Assembly: GCA_028284445.1 (NCBI GenBank)
Contig: JANQRS010000069.1
Location: 62,001 to 126,000, forward strand
Direction: 5' to 3'
Length of the DNA: 64,000 nucleotides
Source: Calditrichia bacterium
Lineage (GTDB): Bacteria > Calditrichota > Calditrichia > RBG-13-44-9 > J075
Position 1 is the stretch's first letter. Every line of letters begins with the position of its first letter. Of this stretch, positions 17,735 to 27,749 are shown piece by piece. Under the pieces are notes generated by a model. The model did not search any database. It saw nothing but the letters and a program-made list of their open reading frames with translations, and had not been told where the DNA came from. The position numbers were made by a program, and so were the translations under genes.

Positions 17735-18323
17735 CTAAATCATCATCTCCATTCAGAAAATCTTTGGCAACTGCATCCAGTGTCAAGACCGTAAATTCTT
17801 TTTCCGCTCTGGCGATCCACTCGTCATACGCACCGTTGAGATAGTTCAAGTAGTCTTCCTTAATGCTTTTTTCGTAGTCGCGGCCACGACTGGCAATGCG
17901 CTTCAATAGAACATCTGTCGGCGCCTGTAGATAAATAATGACGTCCGGCTTGGGCAAAAACTCAACCATGTTCTGGAAAAGCTCACAATAGGTTGAGTAG
18001 TCCTGCTCGCTCATATACTTTTGTTCATAAAGTGAGCGCGCGAATATTTCTACATCTTCGTAAATCGTGCGATCCTGAACGGCGGGGATATTGCTTTTGA
18101 ATATCTCTGTTTGACTCCGGAAACGATGGGCCAGGAAGTAGATTTGCAGGTGAAAACTCCAGCGATTCATATCGCCGTAAAAGTCGCTAAGATATGGATT
18201 ATCGATGACGCTTTCATAGTATGCCTGCCAACCGAGACGCTCGGCAAGGCGAGTGGTTAGTGTGGTCTTACCAACACCGATATTGCCGGCAATACCGACA
18301 AGAGGGCTGTTCTTCTTTGTCAT
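17697..18323 (-). CDS. deoxynucleoside kinase (deoxyadenosine/deoxyguanosine kinase-like)
   Basis: A 208-residue dNK-family kinase that phosphorylates deoxynucleosides for salvage. It has a P-loop GIAGNIGVGKTTL at residues 10-22 and YYESVIDNPYL with substrate-site Glu. The DRS-like motif is QDRTIYEDVEIFA. A LID region follows as RIASRGRDYEKSI after YLQAPTDVLLKR. Length matches bacterial dAK/dGK (about 205-220). It is followed by a glycosyltransferase gene in a 38-base overlap. Preference between dA, dG and dC is not decidable here. Confidence 0.93.
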   Translation of the reverse strand: MTKKNSPLVGIAGNIGVGKTTLTTRLAERLGWQAYYESVIDNPYLSDFYGDMNRWSFHLQIYFLAHRFRSQTEIFKSNIPAVQDRTIYEDVEIFARSLYEQKYMSEQDYSTYCELFQNMVEFLPKPDVIIYLQAPTDVLLKRIASRGRDYEKSIKEDYLNYLNGAYDEWIARAEKEFTVLTLDAVAKDFLNGDDDLDELIVEIKKICG

Positions 18324-18458
18324 GAATTTTATTCGCTTTCCACATCTCGCCGCTGGCCGTTTGCATCAAGACAGCGGCGCGGGCGATGTCGTTTAAGAGG
18401 CGCTTATGTTATTAGGGGGAGATATGATTCCGACGGAAGCGGTTCGGCTGGTCTTGCA

Positions 18459-20036
18459 TTACCCCTTGAGTTTGAAGACGAATGGTTCGATGATCCGAAA
18501 CTTGATTGGATTACCGCGAAAAGTGCCGGGCTGATATTGCATACCTTTGACCGCTTGCACCGCTGATTCTGTAAAATGCTCGCCGTCGCTGCGCAAAACG
18601 CGATAACTCTCAACCTGTCCATCACGCCCAACGATCACCTCCATGAACACTTTACCTTCGTAACCGGTCCGACGATAGATCTCCGGATATTGTGCCTTTA
18701 TGCGCTCCTTATAGCGGCGCTTACCGGTATCGAGTAAGCCTTCACGTATTGGTTCGATCACCTTTATGACCGGCTCGCTTTCTGAGCGGCTCATGTTGCG
18801 ACTGACATTGGTCGGCTGGCTGCCTGTGGCTGTCAATGGTTCTGCCTTAAAAACGCTCAGGCTTTCCTGATTCAGGAAGGTGCTGTCGTCAACTCGCTGC
18901 GAAGCGTTTTGACTTTCCGTTTTGAGGGAGCTGATTTGGTATGGTTCTCCGGCAAACCTCGCAGTTGCTGTACTATCCGTGCCTGTATTGGCGGCCAACA
19001 GCGCGTCGCTGCGAATACTTGCCTGACTGTCCACGGCAGCGCCGTTTTGAGGTGAGGCATCCGAAGGTTGATTGAGGGCCAGATCTGGACTTGGCGCGGC
19101 GACCGGCTCCTCTACCGGGGGTGGTGTCGCGCTAAAGGTACCGCCGCGGCGGCTATCCCTGTTAGTGTTAACTGCCAGGCGACCACTACTGAGAACCGGT
19201 TCAATTCGAACACGTCCGTCTACCTGGTTATCAAGGCCGTCAACAATTCGATTGTGGATTTCGAAAATGCTTTCGGAGTTCCACATGTTGTTTTGAGCAA
19301 GAATGTCTTTGGACGATTGATTATAAAAATCCACCTCAAAGTTATTGAAAATCTGGTTCAGCCCACGTGATCCCTGCGGATTGCTGCTAATGCTGCCGAA
19401 GTCCGGTTGCGAGCGGTCAAAAACGATGACCCCATTTGTATTCTGGGTAATGATACAGCCTTCCAAGATCGGATAGGCTGCCAATTCACAGGAGAGCCCG
19501 GCATAGCCGTTACCCATCAAAATAGAATTGGATATTCTCGGACGAGCATGGATTTCAGCGCTGAGGCCGGCATAAAAATTGAATTGCAGTTCGGAGTTGC
19601 TTATTTCCGGTGAGCTGCCATAACAGGTGACGCCTTTATACCCATATTCAACTGTGACATGGTCGAAAACAGATGTTTCGTTGAGATTCTTGAAAATAAT
19701 ACCGTACCAATCACCCATTTGCGGACTGGGCCGGCTGGAGATGAAGCGAATTTTTTGGTCTGTCGTGCCCTTGGCAATCAGTTTACCAAGTACGGTAATT
19801 TCGATCCGTTCTCGGTCAATGCCTTTACCGCTTTTGTCTCTATTGGCTTTGATGACGATGCGTGTGCCCGGCTCGATTGATAAAGTGACGCCCTTTTGAA
19901 TGGTGATATCACCGTCGATGCGGACGTAGTCTGACCAGCGTGAATCAGCCGTGATCTTACCGCGTATGGGTTTTGCAGTTTGGGCATGGATCATAAATGA
20001 AACTGCCATCAATATGATCGCGACAAAAATTCTCAC
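18459..20036 (-). CDS. secreted parallel beta-helix protein with a C-terminal TonB domain
   Basis: A 525-residue exported protein. The GTG at 20036 is preferred because GGAGG (complement of 20044-20048) sits seven bases upstream and the result begins with a clean signal peptide, VRIFVAIILMAVSFMIHAQ; an ATG seven codons earlier would include the ribosome-binding site in the gene. Residues about 30-270 form a right-handed beta-helix (GTRIVIKANRDKSG, GKLIAKGTTDQKIRFIS, DWYGIIFKNLNETSVFDHVTVEYG, repeated N-ladder turns). A Ser/Thr/Pro/Ala-rich linker spans about 280-430. The last 85 residues are a TonB C-terminal domain (YPEIYRRTGYEGKVFMEVIV, GRDGQVESYRVLRSDG, AVQAVKGMQYQPG). TonB domains normally hang on an N-terminal membrane anchor; here a cleavable signal and a beta-helix replace it. 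It lies downstream of the chemosensory operon on the same strand. Confidence 0.87.
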   Translation of the reverse strand: MRIFVAIILMAVSFMIHAQTAKPIRGKITADSRWSDYVRIDGDITIQKGVTLSIEPGTRIVIKANRDKSGKGIDRERIEITVLGKLIAKGTTDQKIRFISSRPSPQMGDWYGIIFKNLNETSVFDHVTVEYGYKGVTCYGSSPEISNSELQFNFYAGLSAEIHARPRISNSILMGNGYAGLSCELAAYPILEGCIITQNTNGVIVFDRSQPDFGSISSNPQGSRGLNQIFNNFEVDFYNQSSKDILAQNNMWNSESIFEIHNRIVDGLDNQVDGRVRIEPVLSSGRLAVNTNRDSRRGGTFSATPPPVEEPVAAPSPDLALNQPSDASPQNGAAVDSQASIRSDALLAANTGTDSTATARFAGEPYQISSLKTESQNASQRVDDSTFLNQESLSVFKAEPLTATGSQPTNVSRNMSRSESEPVIKVIEPIREGLLDTGKRRYKERIKAQYPEIYRRTGYEGKVFMEVIVGRDGQVESYRVLRSDGEHFTESAVQAVKGMQYQPGTFRGNPIKFRIIEPFVFKLKG

Positions 20037-20179
20037 GCTGCTGCCTCCACATAACATAAAAGAACGTCAATAACCTTAATCAATTTAAGGCCTTATGTCA
20101 ATGGAGGCAAAATTTAAATTTATAAAATATTGAAGAGATGAATGTTAGGTGAGAGGTGTTAGGGGAGAAGGGGCCGCTG

Positions 20180-20209
20180 TTCGTTGACCGATCAGCGGAC
20201 AACGAACAA
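20180..20209 (-). other. hairpin downstream of the CheA gene
   Basis: GTTCGTTG and CAACGAAC pair around a 13-base loop just after the stop of the chemosensory operon. No T-run follows on the minus strand, so it may be a processing or Rho-assisted end. The GTTCGTTG-rich sequence also resembles the simple intergenic repeats of this genome. Confidence 0.4.
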
Positions 20210-20223
20210 CGGGCAACGATTTG

Positions 20224-23200
20224 CTATTGCTTGTATTCTATGAACTTCTCAACCTGATCGAAGAGCTCACGGTCCTTGAAGGGCTTCACGATGTAAGAGT
20301 CGGCGCCGAGCTCGGTGGTCAATTGACGGAAATTCTCGCCGGCGCGACCGGTTAGTACGATTATCGGAAAGGAACCGAAGCGTTGATCATACCGCAAGGT
20401 TTCGATGAGTTCGTAACCGGAAAGTTTGGGCATTTCGAGGTCCGTTACCATGATATCAAATTCTTGCTTGTTCAGGAGCTCGAGTGCTTCGTAACCATTG
20501 CGGGCGGTTTCTGTGACAAAGCCTTTCTGCATCAAGAGACTGCTAAGGTATTTGCGGATGCTCAGGGAATCATCAACTACCAATGCGATCGGTTTGCGGC
20601 CTTCAACACGCTTCTTGCGGCGCTTTTGCTTGGAGAAACCGGTTGTCTTGGTATTGCGGCTGGTGATGTCGATCGTATGGGCAGTTTGACTACTGGAGTC
20701 GCTAACCACACCTTTCTGGATATCGCCAACGATCTGCGGAATATCCAGGACCAGCACCACCTGGCCGTCCGCCATGATTGAGCCACCGGAGATATACTTG
20801 AGGCGACGTAGGCCCGGTCCAAGCGATTTAATGAGGATTTCCTCGCGACGAATGATCTTATCGACAAGAAGCGCAACGCGATTGCCTTCGTCCTGGACCA
20901 TTACCACCGGATAATTGCCGGGGGCTGAAATCAGGCGTTCACGGATATCTTTCATTTTCAGCAAATGACTGAGCTGAACAACCGGAATCTGATTTTCACG
21001 ATAGGAGATATAGTATTTGTCATCTTCTTCCTGCAGATCTTCAACGCCAACGTTGAGCGTTTCCTCCACCTGCATCAGGGGAATAGAATAGACATGACCG
21101 TTAACATCTACCAACATGCTTTGGATAACCGAGAGTGAAATCGGGACACGAATACTGAAACGGGTGCCTTTGCCGAATTCGCTGCTGACGCGAACATCGC
21201 CTTTTGCCTTTTCAATCTGTGTCTTGACAGCATCGAGCCCAACGCCGCGTCCGGAAACCAGCGTGGTTTCAGATGCGGTTGAAAAGCCCGGGGCAAAGAG
21301 ATAGTCGTATAGTTCCGGCGTGCTGAGGGCATCTGCCTCCGCCTGCGTTGCCAGACCTTTCGCCACAATCGTTTCACGAACCTTTAGCGGGTTGATGCCG
21401 CGGCCATCGTCAGTGATTTCGATGATAACCTGGTTGCGATCCTGGGAGGCTTTGATTTCAAGCAGGCCGTCTTCGCTTTTGCCAACTGCCTTGCGTTCGA
21501 CCTTGGTTTCGAGGCCATGATCGATCGAGTTCCGCACGATATGGAGAATTGGTTCGTAAAGATCATCGACGAGAGTACGATCGAGCTCGGTGTTCTCACC
21601 TTTCAATACCAAGCGAATCTTTTTCTTCAATTGCTTGGCGAGGTCACGAATTGGCCGGTGGAAGCGCTGGAATAGCAAATTGATTGGTACCAGGCGCGCC
21701 TGCATGATTTCATCAAGCAATTCGTTGCTAAGCTTGTTGAGTTTCTGCAGGTTCTCGTCATAGCTTTTGGAGTTTTCCTTCAGCGTTAGATTGATGGAAG
21801 TGACTTCATCCTGCATGGCTTTCACATTTTGCAATACCCGCTGCAGGCTCTCGATCTGGTTTTTGACAGATTCGCTTGCGCCGGGTTGCTGATCGCTGAA
21901 GGCCGAGATTGTATCCTGAAGCCGCTTTTCTTCCCGAAGAATGGTATTGAGAAAGTCTTCTGTATCGCGGAACATCTTCAGGTTGGAGTTCAGCAGCGGC
22001 ATATAGTTTTTCAGGCGGTCCAGCTGATTCTTGAATTGGTTATTGCTGATGACCAATTCTGCAGCAACATTCAAGAGATGGTTCATTTTGTTGATATTAA
22101 GGCGCAGGTACGCATCTTTACGAGTGCCCTTGTCTTCCTGCAACTTCGCAGCTGCTGCAAGTTCTTCTTCATCGACTGCCGGCACATTAATATCGCTCTT
22201 GCTGTAGTCTTTCAGCTTCGCAATAACTTGATTGAAATTCTTTGGCGTTTCTACAGCATTCTGGCGGAAGCCTTCGAGCATATGACCAATCTCATCAACA
22301 ACTTCAAAAAGCGTATCAAAGAGTTTGCCATCGAGGGGCTGATTGTTTTTAATCTTTTGTTCAAGAATGTCTTCGCAAACATGAGAGACTGCCTCGATGC
22401 GCTTGGCGTAAACCATGCCAGATGACCCCTTCAGGGTGTGCATGCAGCGCATCAGGTGTTGCTGCAGATCAGCACTGGCCGGATCTTTCTCCAGTTTCAT
22501 TAACAGGTAGCCAATATCTTCCAGCTGCTCTCGCGCTTCCTGGCTATAAATCTCCAGCACCTGTGGATTGGGCCGCGGGCGATCTTCAGGATCGTCAGTC
22601 TCAGAGGAAAAAGAAATTTCTGTATCTTCATCCGCAGTCAGGTTGGCAGTGACATCATCAATTAAGTCAGCCGTATCTAACAGGGTAGGGGTCTTCAGGG
22701 TGTCATAAATCGATACGTCGTCGTCCGCCGATGGAGCTGCCGCAACCTCTTCCTCTGCTGTGTCTGCTTCCGCAAATGGCGGATTGCTCAGGCGGCCATT
22801 TTCAATGAGTTGTTCGATGTTTTGTTCGACTTCTTCGTATAGGTCTTCCTTCACTGCATGGCTGAAAGTCAGTTCACGAATTACAAGCATCGCGCGACGC
22901 GTGGTATGAATAACATCTTTCAGCTCGGTGATCTGCTTTTGAATGACCAGTTCAAAGATGCGCTCCATGCGATCGGTAATGTCTGCTATCTCGCTGATGC
23001 CGAGCATTTTCGCGGCACCGCGGACGTCGTGCACGGCACGTTCAATCTCCTGAAGCGCTTCCTTGTCATAGGTGAACTTGGAGAGATTCGTCAGATTCTT
23101 TTCAATAACGTCAAAATTATTGCTTACCTCGTTCTGAAAGATCTCCAGCAGTTCCGGATCCTGCTCCTTGAGGTGGATAAATCCTTCCAGCGCTGGTACC

Positions 23201-25776
23201 TCTTGCTGTGCTGAATCTTCAGCTTCAGAGGAGTCTGCCGCTGTCTCAATAACTTCCAGTACCTCGAGAGGAGGCGCTGCTTCCGGTTCAATACGCGCCT
23301 GGTCGATATATTCATTCAACTGCCGCAAAATGGGTGCTGCATCGCCGACATCGCCATCCAGGCGATGCTCCATTTCGACAACCATCGAATGAATGATGTC
23401 CAACAGAAGCGGCTCGGTGTTCAGTTTGTCGTTTTCGATCATATCGGTGAGGCTATCAAGGGGCTCTGCGATTTCGGCGATGGCGTCCTTGCTAACCATT
23501 TGCGCGGATCCACGCAAGGTGTGAGCGATAATGCCCATGCGATGCCAGGTGCTGGTGTCGTGCACGCTGCTGCGCAGACGCTCGATGCAGTCCTTGATTT
23601 CGGCGACATAATTTTTTGCCTCATTGCGGAAGACCACTTCGATCTCGTCTTCTTCCTCTACCGGAGCGGCCGTGGTTTCTGCTTCGAGTGCGGCCGGAAT
23701 GACCACCGTATTGAAGCGGTTCAGCAAAGCTTCGCTGTCGACGGTTTCACTGCTGCTGAGGTTCAGGCGAAGCAGTTCCAGACATTCAAGGATCTTTTCG
23801 GAAAAACCTTCGCTATCATCTACGGACGCAGCTTCAAATTTGGACAAAGTATGCTGCATTTCGCGAGCCAGAGCGGCGTTGTTATGATCGTTGATCAGAT
23901 CGCTGCTTCTTTCAACTTCCACCAGCAAATTGGATAACTCACCGGTCATCAGATTGCCGATTTCAGCAGGATCATTAATGATGTTGTTCTTGAGCAACTC
24001 GATGCGGCGATGAATGACTTCCTGAACAGCCTCGCTGGATTCGCCAAGGCTAACTTCTTCAGCTGAAACTGTTGGGGCTTCAACCGCTCCAATACTTGCC
24101 AGTTTCGACAGGCGTTCCCGCCATGCATCCGCCTCAACATCAACCATGTCGCTGCTCCAATCATCGATCATATCCGCAACGCGATTACGATGGCTGAACT
24201 TGGCGTCCGCAAATTCGATGGAGGCAAGGTAGCCGTGCAATGAACGCATGGCGTCACCAACTGCCGGTAGCTCCAGCAGGTTGCTCCAGTATGAGAAGTT
24301 GTCAAAGGTTGGTTCGAGAATCGGCAATGCTTCATTGGCCGGATGATTCCGCACAAAGTCGCTGACTTTACGCATCGCACGCTCAGCGACATCCGCAAAT
24401 GCATCATTGTCAATCGCAATTTCATCTGTGGACGGCTGCGGGGCTGCTTCCGCCGGAACGACATGGTTGTCCAATGTTACCAGAAGTGCCTCAATATTAT
24501 CTGTTGGGGCGTCACCGTTGCTTTCCAGGGCAGCGTCGACATAATGCGGCAGCTCTTCAAACAGCGCATTGAGCGCCGGCTTGAAATCCGAATCAAGGGC
24601 TTGCGTACCCGCGCTGAGGCCGCTATGAATTGCCAAAAGCCGTTCAGCAGCCATTTCAATGCCGGTATAGGAGTGAATCTGTCCGAGATCGCGCAGGCCT
24701 TTGAGGCTTTCCTCGAGCTTGTCAAGCTGTTTGGTGGTGACCTTTTTACGGATACGCGTAATGCAATCGCCAATTTCACTGTGATAGGAGGTGATTTCGC
24801 CAACGATATAATCGCGCAGGAATTTCCGGCGATCCCGTTCTTCGTCACTGATCTCCGGCGTGAGATTAAATGCTGCTTCGCCCGCTTCCACTTTTTCAAC
24901 CAGCTCATCCAGTTCAGACGGTGCGTCCACGCCGCTTTCTTCCGCTGTGGCCTCGAATTCCGCTTCGACCTGGTCAAACATCGCTTCCATTGTCGGTTCT
25001 GCTTCTTCCGCCTGTACGGCATCCGGATCAAAGAATCCGACGACGTCTGCGGTATCATTTTCCAGCATGGCGGCAAAGAGAGCACTCCACTCTTTCAATT
25101 TCTCGCGATGTCCGGCCATAAATGCTTCCATCTGCTGGGGAGAGGTAGGGGCGCTTAATTCCTGGTGCAGGCTCTGAAACTCTGTTGCCTCGATGCTGCC
25201 CACCTGCATGGTGAAATTCAGGAGTTGACCGGGATCATTCACCAGTCTTTTTAGATAATCTGCAAATGGTGCCTGATTTTCTTCAGCAAGATTGACGCGA
25301 TGGCGGGTGATTTCTTCCAGCATGGCCTCGTGCTGGTAGCGGGCCAGATCAACGCTGTCCGGATCGTCATATTCCACCGCTTCCGGTGCAGGCGCGGGCT
25401 CGTTAATACCATTCATCACGACCTTATCGGCACTCAGCATCTTTTGTAATTCTTCATCATCGTGCAGGAAAACCTGAAAGATCTCCAGAAAGTCGCGCGA
25501 TAATTCCGGGATTTTGCCGATAGCGCTATCCGGCGTCAGGTTGTTCAGATGTTCAAGAACATCTGAAAAGAAAATGGCAAGGTCGCTGGTATGGGTAGAA
25601 CCAGCAAGTTTTTCAATATTATCCTGTGCGTGATCTTCTTCATGGAGAAAATCAACGAGACGCGTGAGACACTTTTTCTCTTCCTGATTATACTGCTCGC
25701 TGCTATCGTTGCTGATTTTTGAGAGCAGTTGAGAGAAGTAAAATGTTTCGTAATCAACAGGAATATTTGGCTTCAT
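20224..25776 (-). CDS. CheA-type hybrid histidine kinase with several HPt domains, CheW-like domain and receiver (ChpA/PilL-like)
   Basis: A 1850-residue cytoplasmic chemosensory kinase. HPt phosphorylation sites are visible at about residues 750 (HTLRGSAQM), 914 (HDVRGAAKM) and 1115 (HTLKGSSGMV), plus a diverged candidate near 368 (IHSYTGIEMA). The CheA core follows: a dimerisation helix pair, N box HIVRNSIDHGLE (about 1410), G1 TDDGRGINP (about 1458), G2 SGRGVGLDAV, a CheW-like domain (about 1550-1690), and a receiver domain (about 1730-1850) with LVVDDS, phospho-acceptor Asp in MVTDLEMP, and the Lys in IVKPF. An in-frame ATG 12 codons upstream exists; 25776 is favoured because it follows an AGG at suitable distance. 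It is the last gene of a four-gene operon and resembles P. aeruginosa ChpA in layout, with fewer HPt sites. Confidence 0.95.
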   Translation of the reverse strand: MKPNIPVDYETFYFSQLLSKISNDSSEQYNQEEKKCLTRLVDFLHEEDHAQDNIEKLAGSTHTSDLAIFFSDVLEHLNNLTPDSAIGKIPELSRDFLEIFQVFLHDDEELQKMLSADKVVMNGINEPAPAPEAVEYDDPDSVDLARYQHEAMLEEITRHRVNLAEENQAPFADYLKRLVNDPGQLLNFTMQVGSIEATEFQSLHQELSAPTSPQQMEAFMAGHREKLKEWSALFAAMLENDTADVVGFFDPDAVQAEEAEPTMEAMFDQVEAEFEATAEESGVDAPSELDELVEKVEAGEAAFNLTPEISDEERDRRKFLRDYIVGEITSYHSEIGDCITRIRKKVTTKQLDKLEESLKGLRDLGQIHSYTGIEMAAERLLAIHSGLSAGTQALDSDFKPALNALFEELPHYVDAALESNGDAPTDNIEALLVTLDNHVVPAEAAPQPSTDEIAIDNDAFADVAERAMRKVSDFVRNHPANEALPILEPTFDNFSYWSNLLELPAVGDAMRSLHGYLASIEFADAKFSHRNRVADMIDDWSSDMVDVEADAWRERLSKLASIGAVEAPTVSAEEVSLGESSEAVQEVIHRRIELLKNNIINDPAEIGNLMTGELSNLLVEVERSSDLINDHNNAALAREMQHTLSKFEAASVDDSEGFSEKILECLELLRLNLSSSETVDSEALLNRFNTVVIPAALEAETTAAPVEEEDEIEVVFRNEAKNYVAEIKDCIERLRSSVHDTSTWHRMGIIAHTLRGSAQMVSKDAIAEIAEPLDSLTDMIENDKLNTEPLLLDIIHSMVVEMEHRLDGDVGDAAPILRQLNEYIDQARIEPEAAPPLEVLEVIETAADSSEAEDSAQQEVPALEGFIHLKEQDPELLEIFQNEVSNNFDVIEKNLTNLSKFTYDKEALQEIERAVHDVRGAAKMLGISEIADITDRMERIFELVIQKQITELKDVIHTTRRAMLVIRELTFSHAVKEDLYEEVEQNIEQLIENGRLSNPPFAEADTAEEEVAAAPSADDDVSIYDTLKTPTLLDTADLIDDVTANLTADEDTEISFSSETDDPEDRPRPNPQVLEIYSQEAREQLEDIGYLLMKLEKDPASADLQQHLMRCMHTLKGSSGMVYAKRIEAVSHVCEDILEQKIKNNQPLDGKLFDTLFEVVDEIGHMLEGFRQNAVETPKNFNQVIAKLKDYSKSDINVPAVDEEELAAAAKLQEDKGTRKDAYLRLNINKMNHLLNVAAELVISNNQFKNQLDRLKNYMPLLNSNLKMFRDTEDFLNTILREEKRLQDTISAFSDQQPGASESVKNQIESLQRVLQNVKAMQDEVTSINLTLKENSKSYDENLQKLNKLSNELLDEIMQARLVPINLLFQRFHRPIRDLAKQLKKKIRLVLKGENTELDRTLVDDLYEPILHIVRNSIDHGLETKVERKAVGKSEDGLLEIKASQDRNQVIIEITDDGRGINPLKVRETIVAKGLATQAEADALSTPELYDYLFAPGFSTASETTLVSGRGVGLDAVKTQIEKAKGDVRVSSEFGKGTRFSIRVPISLSVIQSMLVDVNGHVYSIPLMQVEETLNVGVEDLQEEDDKYYISYRENQIPVVQLSHLLKMKDIRERLISAPGNYPVVMVQDEGNRVALLVDKIIRREEILIKSLGPGLRRLKYISGGSIMADGQVVLVLDIPQIVGDIQKGVVSDSSSQTAHTIDITSRNTKTTGFSKQKRRKKRVEGRKPIALVVDDSLSIRKYLSSLLMQKGFVTETARNGYEALELLNKQEFDIMVTDLEMPKLSGYELIETLRYDQRFGSFPIIVLTGRAGENFRQLTTELGADSYIVKPFKDRELFDQVEKFIEYKQ

Positions 25777-25865
25777 ATGACAACCTGAAATTAAGTTTAG
25801 TGTTTTGAGCACTTCAAACCGAGCCCGGCCTATATAGGCAGTCGGGACTCAAATTCTGTACCTGA

Positions 25866-27737
25866 TCAACCGATCTTTTTCTCTTTTTGATGGACGTTAT
25901 TTGTGCTGAGGCGAAACTTGTGTACAGCGGTATTCAGCCTTTGCGACAATTTCTCCATCTGCTCAGCGAGATTGCGCGATACCCGCGCACCGCTGGCTGT
26001 TTCCTGGGCTATTGTTGCTGTGCGCTTCATAGCTTCTGCAATATCAGAACTTGCTTTGGTTTGTTGCTGAAATGTCCCCGATATTTCGGTGATAGATTGT
26101 GATGAATCTTGCACCATCTCGATAATTTCTTTGAGCGCCGTACCTGCTTCATCCACAAAACGCGTTCCTTTTTCTACCTCATCGGTGCCATGTTCCATCG
26201 CCATGACCGCTTCGCTGGTGCCGGCCTGAATGGTTTCAATTAGCGCCGCAATGTCTTTGGCGGCCTGACTGGAGCGTTCAGCAAGAATTCTGACTTCATC
26301 AGCAACCACTGCAAATCCGCGTCCGGCTTCACCGGCCCGTGCTGCCTCTATGGTGGCATTTAATGCCAGCAGGTTGGTGCGATTGGCGATATCGCTGATC
26401 ACTTCTATGATTTCACCAATTTCAACAGAGCTTTCGCCGAGAGCGCGTACGCGTCGCGCTGTTTCCTGCACGCGCTCGCGGATCCGGTGCATGCCTTCAA
26501 TCGATTTTTTCACAACTTCTGTGCCGCCGCGCGCAACCTGTGAAGCACGCCGCGCAGAATCGGCCGCCTGTGAGGTCCGCACGTTTGCATATTTCAAAAT
26601 CTCCGCCATTTCCTTCGCTGCGGTATAGGTACCTTCAATTTCCTTGGCCTGCGTATCGGCACCGCGGGACATGCTTTCAGTATTTGTGGAAATTTCCCGC
26701 GTTGAGCTGGCGATATGGTCTGAAGCGCTCTTCACATCGCGGATAAGTTTCGACAGTTCGGCAACCATCAGGTTGAAGGAGTCCGCCAGGGCACCAAGGG
26801 TATCAGCTGTGACTTCCGCACTGACTGTAAAGTCGCCATCGGCAGCAGCCGACACAATGCGCAATAAGCTGGTGATGTTGTTTTGCAGGCGATCCCGATC
26901 TGCTTCCGATTCAATCAGCCCTTCGAGACGTTCAAGCATCACGTTGAGTGCATGACCGATTTTCTCCAGTTCGTCCTGGGTTCGCATTTCCAGGCGCAAA
27001 TCGTAGTTCCCTTCGCCCACCTTATTGACAAAATCGACGTAGCGATCAATTGGCTGGGTAATCATGCGCGCCATGAAGAAGGAGATCAAACCGCTGAGCA
27101 GCACCCCGAGGAGTGCAAAAATCACAAAACGCCAGATGAAATCCGGCTTCTGCGCTTCAATCTTCTCGCGTTCCATATCGGCTCGCACGTAGGCGACTGG
27201 CTGTCCGAGATCATTAAATACAGAGGCAAAGGCGGATGTGATGACAGGACCGCCTTCATTGAGCGGATAATCACTCTCGCTGAGAACGGGTGCTGCTGCA
27301 TTTTGCTGGGACAAACGGCGAATTTCTGTGGGAATGGTAAAAGAGATGTTGTCGCTGGCATATGTTGTAGCCGAAGCGAAGTTGACAATTTCCGTTTCCG
27401 CCGGATTAAGGGTGAAGACCCAAAAACTTACCGGCAGATCCTGACCTGCCCTGGGATTGAGATAAGATTGGTGAACGGCATCGACGCGGCTTTTGACTGC
27501 CATATATTGCACGCTGCGGCGATCGTATTGTTGATTTTTAACATATTCAATGTCGGCACCGCTGATTGTTCCGGCCAGGGTCAATGCGGCAGAAGACAGG
27601 CGGTCATTGGCCATTTTATCAACGGCTGATTCGCCGCTGCTGGAGAACAATCCGGCAATAAAGAACGCCAAAATTGTACTAACTGCCGCCAGTATGAAGA
27701 AGAACTTCTTGTGAAGCCCGAGAAAGTCTTTGGTCAT
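25866..27737 (-). CDS. methyl-accepting chemotaxis protein (PilJ-like receptor)
   Basis: A 623-residue receptor: transmembrane segment 1 at about 12-34, a periplasmic sensor of about 160 residues, transmembrane segment 2 at about 197-222, a HAMP domain (ITQPIDRYVDFVNKVGEGNYDLRLEMRTQDELEKIGHALN), a second HAMP-like linker, and a coiled-coil signalling domain. The hairpin tip is present as VISDIANRTNLLALNATIEAARAGEAGRGFAVVADEVRILAERS, which binds CheA and CheW. The ligand is unknown. It is encoded between the CheW and CheA genes. GGGAG is a few bases before the ATG. Confidence 0.95.
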   Translation of the reverse strand: MTKDFLGLHKKFFFILAAVSTILAFFIAGLFSSSGESAVDKMANDRLSSAALTLAGTISGADIEYVKNQQYDRRSVQYMAVKSRVDAVHQSYLNPRAGQDLPVSFWVFTLNPAETEIVNFASATTYASDNISFTIPTEIRRLSQQNAAAPVLSESDYPLNEGGPVITSAFASVFNDLGQPVAYVRADMEREKIEAQKPDFIWRFVIFALLGVLLSGLISFFMARMITQPIDRYVDFVNKVGEGNYDLRLEMRTQDELEKIGHALNVMLERLEGLIESEADRDRLQNNITSLLRIVSAAADGDFTVSAEVTADTLGALADSFNLMVAELSKLIRDVKSASDHIASSTREISTNTESMSRGADTQAKEIEGTYTAAKEMAEILKYANVRTSQAADSARRASQVARGGTEVVKKSIEGMHRIRERVQETARRVRALGESSVEIGEIIEVISDIANRTNLLALNATIEAARAGEAGRGFAVVADEVRILAERSSQAAKDIAALIETIQAGTSEAVMAMEHGTDEVEKGTRFVDEAGTALKEIIEMVQDSSQSITEISGTFQQQTKASSDIAEAMKRTATIAQETASGARVSRNLAEQMEKLSQRLNTAVHKFRLSTNNVHQKEKKIG

Positions 27738-27749
27738 TTGGGCTCCCGG

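Noticed and set aside
22858..23937. several long plus-strand frames within the CheA gene
   Set aside because: They are antisense to HPt-bearing sequence of a clearly real kinase gene and show no family features.
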